The notes beneath the pieces were generated by a model that worked only from the letters and a program-made list of their open reading frames with translations, was not told where the DNA came from and searched no databases. A stretch of DNA of 9,696 bases from Pseudomonadota bacterium. GTDB taxonomy: Bacteria > Pseudomonadota > Alphaproteobacteria > Acetobacterales > Acetobacteraceae. The position numbers were made by a program, and so were the translations under genes. This document shows positions 5,403-9,696 of this stretch, one piece after another (the first letter of the stretch is position 1; each line of letters starts with the position of its first letter). Where the stretch lies: positions 1 to 9,696 of the forward strand of contig JAEWCI010000356.1 in the NCBI GenBank assembly GCA_023390705.1, read 5' to 3'.

Positions 5403-5814
5403 AACGCAGACTCGCTGACCAGTCCCTGAATGGAGGAGCAGCGACCCTCTCCAGCTTGGCGCGAAACCGTCTCTGCTTTTCCACAGTGGTCAGCGGCACG
5501 CCGCTGCCTCCGCCGATGCGTGACGTAGGTAGTTGGCGCATTGCTTCCGTAAGGCAATTGAGCGATGCCTCGGCCGAAAACCGACTCCAGAATGAAAGAC
5601 TATCGCTTCTCCGTTGTATTGCCCCTGGTCCGTAAATACGATGGAATGCCGGGTTGAGGAGACCGCGCTCTTCGCGGCGACGGATTCCTCGCGGTGGGAG
5701 GAGCAGGAAGGCCTGCTCAGGGCAGACCGCCAATGGCGGCTGCAGGAGCAGCCTTGTTGCGACAGACCGCCGCAGCAGCGCTCCCCGGCAATGAAGCTGT
5801 TGGAGACAGGCGCT

Positions 5815-7590
5815 ATGGCCTCCATGCTGACCCGGACCGGATCTCCGAACGAGCCGCTAACGCCGGCCGTCAGCGCAGCTCCGGTCCAGTGGGACCAAGC
5901 CTGGTGGTACGGGCTCCTGCGGTACCGCACCCTGGCAGCGTTGCTGGCTGTCGGCACTGTCCTCGTGCTCGCGCAGGCATTCGTTCCCTTCGAGCGCTTC
6001 ATCCAGCGTGGGGACGACGCCTATTACTACTTCGCGGTCGCAGCCAACTTCCCACGTCTCGGCTACTGGAGCTTCGACGGCCTGAACTCGACCAACGGGG
6101 TCCAGCCGCTATGGGCGATCGCGCTGAGCACCACGGCGCAGGCGCTGGACTGGCTGGGCCTCCAGGACAGGGGCACCCTGGCGCGCATCTTCGTGGCCAT
6201 GGCCGCGGCCGCCCATGCCGGTTCCTGCGTCCTCCTGGCCCTGCTGCTCGCCCGCTTCGTGTCCGTCGGCACGGCGATCATCGCGGCCGGCGCCTTCCTC
6301 CTGCCGCTCGGCATCGTCTGGCAGCGGGTCTGGGGCCTGGAGAACGGCCTCTACGCCCTGCTGCTGCTCGCCACCATCGGCCACTACCATGTCGTGCACC
6401 TCGCCCGGCCGGCCATGCGGACCGCGCTTGTCCTCGGCGCACTGCTCGGCCTCACCACGCTGGCGCGCCTGAATGCTGGCCTGCTCATCCCCTGTCTGCT
6501 CGCCCACCTTCTGCTGGCCGCGCCGGCCGGAACCCTGGCCGAGCGGTTCCGGCAGGTCCTGGCGGCGGGGACGGTCGCCAGCCTCATCGTTGGCGCCTAT
6601 CTCGGCTACAACCTGCTCACGACGGGGCACCCGCTGCCGGTCAGCGGCGCCGTGAAGCAGATCGCCACCGAGGAATACCTCGCCGCGAGAGGCCTCGACA
6701 CGCGCTTCTCGCTGGCTTTTCTCAAGGCACTCTACTGGGGCTTCCATGAGCAGGTCTTCTGGTTCCTCACCTCGCGCGGCCTCGATGGGCTGTGGGCCGT
6801 GGGCGGGCGCGTCATCTTCGCCGGGAACAGCGGGACAGCCATCGGCACCTTCGCGGCGATCTGCGGCGCGATCTTTTTCCTGCCTGGCCTGTTGGGTCGT
6901 CCGGGCAACTGGGCGGCGTTCCTCCTCGCCCGCCTGCGCCGTCTCGCACCCTTTGGCTACGTGCTGGCCTTCGCCGCCGCGAACGCGATCCTCTCGGTGG
7001 CGCTCTACCCCACCCAGTTGCGCTATGCGATGATCCGATGGTGGTTGGCCGAGGGCGAGACCGTCGTCGTGGTCCTCATGGCCACCGTCCTGGCCGCCGC
7101 CCTCCACCATCTCGGATCGCGCCTCCTCGACTCCCGCCGGCGCGCGGTGCTGGTTCCGCTCGTGGTTGCGGTCCTCGCTGCCCATGGGACCTTGCAGCAT
7201 GTCAGGACCTTCTGGCTGGACGGCTGGCGCTTCCATGACTGGAACGCGTCATGGAACGACGCGAGCCATCTGGCGGCCGAGTGGCTGCGGGAGAACGCCC
7301 CGCACGACGCGCTCGTGGGCTCCTGGAATGCCGGGGTCCTCGGCTATTACGCGAGCCAGCGCGTCGTCAACCTGGACGGGCTCATCAACGGTTTCGAGCT
7401 GCTCCCCTACCTGCGGGAGCGGCGGCTCGGCGAGTATATCCGCACACGCGGCATCCGGTACGTCAGCGACATGCAGTCCATGTTCGAGCATCGGCGCGAT
7501 GTCCCGGATCAGCTCGACCTCGAGCTGGTCTACAGGAGGTACAATGCGCTCATGCGCCAGGAGTACCGGATCTACCGCGTGCGGGACTGA
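5815..7590 (+). CDS. Polytopic membrane glycosyltransferase-like protein (GT-C fold, substrate unknown)
   Basis: A 591-residue inner-membrane protein with about 11-13 hydrophobic helices (for example 37-56, 121-146, 150-168, 203-236, 249-268, 341-360, 378-397, 413-431, 443-458) and a soluble C-terminal part from about 470. The first large loop after helix 1 has RGDDAYYYF (65-73) and later SFDGLNSTNGVQPLW (86-100). Acidic residues at this point are the usual catalytic feature of GT-C enzymes, which move sugars from polyprenyl-phosphate donors to periplasmic acceptors. The C-terminal LVGSWNAGVLGYYASQRVVNLDGLIN (500-525) is a feature I associate with this uncharacterised GT-C-like group. ATG 5815 is chosen because GGAG lies 9 nt upstream and the hydrophobic part follows shortly; the frame stays open to 5614, but that stretch (Cys/Gln/Arg-rich) looks non-coding. 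ATG 5824 is an alternative. It stands alone, with no lipid-carrier or polysaccharide genes beside it. Confidence 0.85.
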   Translation: MASMLTRTGSPNEPLTPAVSAAPVQWDQAWWYGLLRYRTLAALLAVGTVLVLAQAFVPFERFIQRGDDAYYYFAVAANFPRLGYWSFDGLNSTNGVQPLWAIALSTTAQALDWLGLQDRGTLARIFVAMAAAAHAGSCVLLALLLARFVSVGTAIIAAGAFLLPLGIVWQRVWGLENGLYALLLLATIGHYHVVHLARPAMRTALVLGALLGLTTLARLNAGLLIPCLLAHLLLAAPAGTLAERFRQVLAAGTVASLIVGAYLGYNLLTTGHPLPVSGAVKQIATEEYLAARGLDTRFSLAFLKALYWGFHEQVFWFLTSRGLDGLWAVGGRVIFAGNSGTAIGTFAAICGAIFFLPGLLGRPGNWAAFLLARLRRLAPFGYVLAFAAANAILSVALYPTQLRYAMIRWWLAEGETVVVVLMATVLAAALHHLGSRLLDSRRRAVLVPLVVAVLAAHGTLQHVRTFWLDGWRFHDWNASWNDASHLAAEWLRENAPHDALVGSWNAGVLGYYASQRVVNLDGLINGFELLPYLRERRLGEYIRTRGIRYVSDMQSMFEHRRDVPDQLDLELVYRRYNALMRQEYRIYRVRD

Positions 7591-7715
7591 TGCAGACGGG
7601 CCGGTCCGCTTGGAGCAGAGGGCCGGAGCGTCCGTTCGCACCCGGTGTCCAGGGCCCGAGAGACAGGCGGAAGTTGAAGCATCCAGACCGCTCCCCCTGC
7701 GTTCACCCGTCAACA

Positions 7716-7740
7716 GCGCCCCGGAAGGCGCAATATTTCT
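7716..7740 (+). terminator. Weak terminator-like hairpin after the glycosyltransferase
   Basis: GCGCC (7716-7720) pairs with GGCGC (7727-7731) around CCGGAA and is followed by CAATATTTCTT-type AT-rich sequence. The stem is only 5 bp, so termination would be weak. Confidence 0.25.
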
Positions 7741-7750
7741 TCCGGCGTCG

Positions 7751-7767
7751 CAGGCCCCGTGGGCCTG
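7751..7767. repeat. 7-bp GC hairpin
   Basis: CAGGCCC (7751-7757) and GGGCCTG (7761-7767) pair perfectly around CGT. There is no T-run on either side. Together with the GGGGG/CCCCC pair at 7777-7791 it forms a strongly folded block, which could be an interspersed intergenic repeat. Confidence 0.45.
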
Positions 7768-7828
7768 TCGCGTGGCGGGGGCGTATCCCCCACCCGGCTG
7801 AAGCCCCAGCCGATACGTCAAGGGCGTG

Positions 7829-7861
7829 AGCCGCTGGCCTTCTCCGAGGTCAGCGGCTTTC
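7829..7861 (+). terminator. Rho-independent-type terminator
   Basis: AGCCGCTGGCCT (7829-7840) pairs with AGGTCAGCGGCT (7847-7858) as a 12-bp stem with one G-T pair and a 6-nt loop, followed by TTCC, giving a short T-run. It faces the plus-strand glycosyltransferase but lies 240 bp beyond its stop. On the minus strand no T-run follows, so it would serve the cytochrome gene less well. Confidence 0.6.
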
Positions 7862-7901
7862 CATGCGTGCCCGGGGCCGGGAACCGCCCCCCGCCGCCGT
7901 G

Positions 7902-8450
7902 TCACCGGCTGCCGCCTGTTCCGCCCCACATCCGCCCCAGCGTGCCGTCGCGCAGCACCATGGCGTGCCACAGCACCGCGACAAGATGCGCCACCACGAA
8001 GGCCGCCAACGCCCAGGCCAGGGTTTCATGCACCTCTCCCCAGGCGCGGCCGCCCGGGACCGGGAAGGGTGCCGGCAGCGGCATCCCGAAGATCACCGGG
8101 ACCCGACCGCGCGCCCAGCGATCGAACAGCCCCGCCATGGGCACTGCCAGCGCAAGGCCCAGCATCACCCGGTGTGTCCAGGCCGCCGCCTGCAACTGCC
8201 AGGCCGGGCCGGCCAGCGGTGCCGGCCCGGGATGCGCCAGCCGCCAGGGCAGCCGCAGCAGCCCCAGGCCAAGGGCCAGCACGCCCAGGCTGTAGTGCAG
8301 GTTCCGCCCCAACTCCCGCAATCCGCCGCGGGGCAACTCGCCCATCACCCAGCCCACCAGGAAGGCGGCGAGGATCGCCCCCGCCGTGGCCCAGTGCAGC
8401 AGCCGGGAAATCCGGTCATGGCCCGTCGGTGCCTGCGTGCTGGCGCTCAT
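7902..8450 (-). CDS. Cytochrome b561 family protein
   Basis: A 182-residue inner-membrane di-heme b-type cytochrome with four hydrophobic helices (about 22-38, 50-68, 91-108, 142-163). Members pass electrons between quinone pools or periplasmic partners. Candidate heme histidines are H19 (SRLLHWATAG), H52 (LGRNLHYSLGVL), H141 (WGEVHETLAW) and H154 (FVVAHLVAVLWH). ATG 8450 is chosen because GGAGG lies 5 nt upstream; the ATG at 8462 is in frame but overlaps that ribosome binding site. It starts 15 bp after the stop of the secreted PepSY protein, so the two are almost certainly co-transcribed. It may supply or accept electrons for a process in the envelope; its partner is not known. Confidence 0.93.
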   Translation of the reverse strand: MSASTQAPTGHDRISRLLHWATAGAILAAFLVGWVMGELPRGGLRELGRNLHYSLGVLALGLGLLRLPWRLAHPGPAPLAGPAWQLQAAAWTHRVMLGLALAVPMAGLFDRWARGRVPVIFGMPLPAPFPVPGGRAWGEVHETLAWALAAFVVAHLVAVLWHAMVLRDGTLGRMWGGTGGSR

Positions 8451-8465
8451 CGCCGCCTCCATGGG

Positions 8466-9014
8466 TCAGAACCGTTGCGGCCGGGTGGTCACCTGGCCGG
8501 ACCAGCCATCCACCATCAGCCTCACCAGCCGCCCGCTGGCATCCACGGCCCGCAGCTGCCAGCCGCCATGCTCCCACTCGACCTCGGTGACGGTGCCGTG
8601 CCCGGCCTGCTGCGCCGCGGCAATGGCGGCGGCGGCGTTCACCGGGGCACTGGCAGCGAGCCGGTCGGGCCGGCCACCGGCATGCCGGCGATCGTCATCG
8701 TCGCAGGCAATCCGGCCTTCGGGGCGGTCAAGCGCGGTGGCCTCGAAGCGCCCCTGCCGCTTCCAGTAGCCTTGCAGCCGCACGTTTTCGCCCGCGGCCA
8801 GCCGGGTGGCGCAGCCTTCCGCCTTCACCCTCACCTGCCGGCCGTCCTCGGCGCGCAGCAGCAGATTTTCGCCCATCACCTGCTGAACGGTGCCGGCCAG
8901 GGCGGCCTCGCTGCGCCGGGCATGTTCCGAGGCCAGGGCGGTGCCGACCGGCAGCAGGCCGGACAGCGCCAGCACCGCGGCGAGCTTCACCAGGGAGGCA
9001 TCCATGCCGAACAT
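8466..9014 (-). CDS. Secreted protein with N-terminal OB-like part and C-terminal PepSY-like domain
   Basis: A 182-residue exported protein. Residues 1-28 are a signal peptide (hydrophobic KLAAVLALSGLLPVGTALA, likely cleaved after ALA). Residues 38-98 (LAGTVQQVMGENLLLRAEDGRQVRVKAEG...VRLQGYWKRQGRFEATALD) look like a small beta-barrel of OB type. Residues 124-176 (PVNAAAAIAAAQQAGHGTVTEVEWEHGGWQLRAVDASGRLVRLMVDGWSGQV) match the PepSY pattern. Two cysteines, C68 and C104, could form a periplasmic disulfide; C104 is followed by the acidic run DDDD and a histidine, a possible metal site. The start at 9014 has AAGGA 7 nt upstream. It is the first gene of the minus-strand arm with cytochrome b561 and is divergent from a second PepSY gene and a response regulator, suggesting regulated envelope function. 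Confidence 0.82.
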   Translation of the reverse strand: MFGMDASLVKLAAVLALSGLLPVGTALASEHARRSEAALAGTVQQVMGENLLLRAEDGRQVRVKAEGCATRLAAGENVRLQGYWKRQGRFEATALDRPEGRIACDDDDRRHAGGRPDRLAASAPVNAAAAIAAAQQAGHGTVTEVEWEHGGWQLRAVDASGRLVRLMVDGWSGQVTTRPQRF

Positions 9015-9141
9015 CGTCGTATCCTTCGCTCCGGCACCGGCCTGTCCGGCGCCATGGCCGGTATTTCGCCCATCCCGCCTGAACCGGCGCTGAGCGCGCC
9101 GTTCAGCCGCGGTTCAGCTTCCCCTTGCCATCTGTCCAAAC
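9015..9141. promoter_or_regulatory. Divergent promoter region of the PepSY/cytochrome/two-component module
   Basis: These 127 bp serve both arms. They hold the direct and inverted repeats described at 9079-9118. No clean -35/-10 pair is evident, which is common in GC-rich alphaproteobacteria and fits an activator-dependent promoter. Confidence 0.6.
9079..9118. promoter_or_regulatory. Candidate OmpR/PhoB-type operator (phased TTCAGC repeats plus inverted half-sites)
   Basis: TTCAGC occurs at 9102-9107 and 9113-9118 with a 5-bp spacer, so half-sites recur every 11 bp, one helical turn. This is the usual layout of sites for OmpR-family regulators binding head-to-tail. Upstream, CTGAAC at 9079-9084 and GCTGAG at 9089-9094 are inverted versions of the half-site, and the whole can also fold as an 11-bp stem with one bulge (9079-9106). 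The response regulator encoded 350 bp downstream is the natural candidate to bind; that link is inferred. Confidence 0.55.
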
Positions 9142-9465
9142 ATGCGACGCCAATTCCTCACCCGCCTCGGCCTCTTCTCCCTGCTGCTGGCCAGCCCCGC
9201 AGCCGCCCATGCCGCCGAGCGCGACCACGAACGCGCCCGCGCCGCGCTGGAATCCGGCGCCATCCGCCCGCTGGCCGAGTTGCTGGCGGAAGTGGAGCGG
9301 CGCTATCTGGGGCGGGTGATCGAAACCGAGCTGGACCACGAGGACGGCCGCTGGGTCTATGAGCTGAAGCTGCTGCCGCCCACCGGCAGGGTGTTCGAGC
9401 TGGAGCTGGACGCCGCCACCGGCGCGCTGATCCGCAGCAAGGGACCGGTGCAGGAACGCCGCTGA
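9142..9465 (+). CDS. Small secreted PepSY-domain protein
   Basis: A 107-residue exported protein with a basic start (MRRQFLTR), a hydrophobic core LGLFSLLLASPAAAHA and likely cleavage after AHA (residue 24). The mature part is a single PepSY unit: a helix (residues 41-57, IRPLAELLAEVERRYLG) followed by strands VIETELDHEDGRWVYELKLLPPTGRVFELELDAATGALI. PepSY proteins beside response regulators are thought to act in the periplasm, perhaps on the sensor kinase or as inhibitors. The stop overlaps the next start as TGATG, so translation is coupled to the response regulator. No strong Shine-Dalgarno is visible before ATG 9142. Confidence 0.9.
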   Translation: MRRQFLTRLGLFSLLLASPAAAHAAERDHERARAALESGAIRPLAELLAEVERRYLGRVIETELDHEDGRWVYELKLLPPTGRVFELELDAATGALIRSKGPVQERR

Positions 9466-9696
9466 TGCGCGTGCTGGTCGTGGAGGACAATGCCGCCCTG
9501 GCGGCGCAGCTTCAGGAAGCCCTGGCCGCCGCCGGCTTCGCCGTGGATCTCGCCCCGGATGGCGAGGAAGCGCTGTTCCTCGGTGAGACCGAGCCCTATG
9601 ACGCCGTGGTGCTGGACCTTGGCCTGCCGGTGCTGGACGGGCTTTCCGTGTTGCGCCGCTGGCGTGCTGCCGGCCGTGCGATGCCCGTGCTGGTGC
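9465..9696 (+). CDS. OmpR/PhoB-family response regulator, N-terminal receiver part (cut by window edge)
   Basis: An open frame of 77 codons starts at ATG 9465, overlapping the upstream stop by one base, and runs off the end. The visible part is a receiver: MRVLVVEDNAALAAQLQEAL with acidic E7/D8, phospho-acceptor D51 in AVVLDLGLPVLDGL, and the beta-4 strand MPVLV beginning. The DLGLPVLDGLSVLRRWR style fits OmpR/PhoB regulators of the QseB/PmrA/FeuP kind, which have a C-terminal winged helix that would lie outside the window. A sensor kinase gene probably follows. It likely regulates its own operon and the divergent one through the phased repeats at 9102-9118. Confidence 0.93.
   Translation, partial: MRVLVVEDNAALAAQLQEALAAAGFAVDLAPDGEEALFLGETEPYDAVVLDLGLPVLDGLSVLRRWRAAGRAMPVLV

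Larger units (their letters stand above)
5302..5814. other. Gene-free region with overlapping inverted repeats
   Basis: These 513 bp lie between the NepR-like gene and the membrane glycosyltransferase. Frames on both strands show no family, and their composition is less coding-like than that of the neighbours. Open frames running through it (for example 5158-5733 minus, or the upstream extension of the glycosyltransferase frame from 5614) look accidental. Inverted repeats cluster at 5326-5402. The region could be remnant DNA of a lost gene or mobile element, but no transposase motif or terminal repeats are visible. Confidence 0.5.
7591..7901. other. Convergent intergenic region with hairpins
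   Basis: These 311 bp lie between convergent genes. There are four stem structures: GCGCC/GGCGC at 7716-7731 followed by an AT-rich run, CAGGCCC/GGGCCTG at 7751-7767, GGGGG/CCCCC at 7777-7791, and the strong terminator at 7829-7861. No gene is supported. Confidence 0.6.

Noticed and set aside
5516..5635. 39-codon plus-strand small ORF (MRDVGSWRIASVRQL...)
   Set aside because: It has no ribosome binding site, no recognisable motif and no conserved context visible; too short to support.
5614..5814. N-terminal extension of the glycosyltransferase from 5614
   Set aside because: The extra 67 residues are Cys/Gln/Arg-rich with no hydrophobic pattern and lack a ribosome binding site, whereas ATG 5815 has GGAG upstream.
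5302..5814. Insertion sequence or transposase remnant
   Set aside because: The gap looks unlike its neighbours, but I found no terminal inverted repeats, target duplication or transposase motif.
6109..7236. 375-codon minus-strand open frame opposite the glycosyltransferase
   Set aside because: It is highly charged Gly/Glu/Arg low-complexity sequence, antisense to a convincing membrane protein.
7863..9362. 499-codon plus-strand open frame over the cytochrome and PepSY genes
   Set aside because: It is Pro/His/Gln-rich, has no family resemblance, and covers two real minus-strand genes with good start sites.
1..9696. CRISPR array
   Set aside because: No short direct repeats with regular unique spacers occur beyond the two-copy 60-bp repeat at 2308-2408.

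Overview
The window is GC-rich with tightly packed genes, and it looks like a chromosomal stretch of an alphaproteobacterium. A NepR-type anti-sigma factor (a family so far restricted to Alphaproteobacteria), a single-domain response regulator and the overall gene style suggest the Rhodospirillales/Acetobacteraceae (Roseomonas-like) area. The taxonomic call is inference from style; no 16S or other marker is present.

Left part (1-3478): an FMN-dependent luciferase-family monooxygenase (NtaA/SnaA/DszA type, minus strand, cut by the window edge) is divergent from a TauD/TfdA-type Fe(II)/2-oxoglutarate dioxygenase. A LysR-type regulator follows on the plus strand. The two oxygenases and regulator look like a small catabolic or scavenging island acting on an organosulfonate, aminocarboxylate or aryloxy compound; the substrate cannot be read from the sequence. 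The divergent gap holds leader hairpins and an AT-richer patch. The gap before the LysR gene holds an imperfect 41-bp direct repeat at exactly 60-bp spacing, then a candidate promoter and a dyad next to the ribosome binding site.

Middle part (3479-5814): gene-poor. It contains a perfect 21-bp palindrome, a stand-alone CheY-like receiver (minus), a tRNA-Thr(TGU) with a non-standard T-loop base, a short element resembling a collapsed acceptor stem of that tRNA, and a small NepR-like anti-sigma factor with neither EcfG nor PhyR beside it. The roughly 500 bp after the NepR-like gene have no convincing gene but carry overlapping inverted repeats.

Right part (5815-9696): a 591-residue polytopic GT-C-like membrane glycosyltransferase stands alone on the plus strand. 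Beyond a hairpin terminator lies a divergent envelope-signalling module. On the minus strand are a secreted OB-like/PepSY protein and a cytochrome b561. On the plus strand are a small secreted PepSY protein and an OmpR/PhoB-family response regulator that overlaps it and runs off the window. The 127-bp control region between the arms has a TTCAGC-N5-TTCAGC direct repeat with 11-bp phasing, the layout expected for an OmpR-family regulator site, so the regulator may control both arms.

No CRISPR array, complete insertion sequence or prophage gene was seen.
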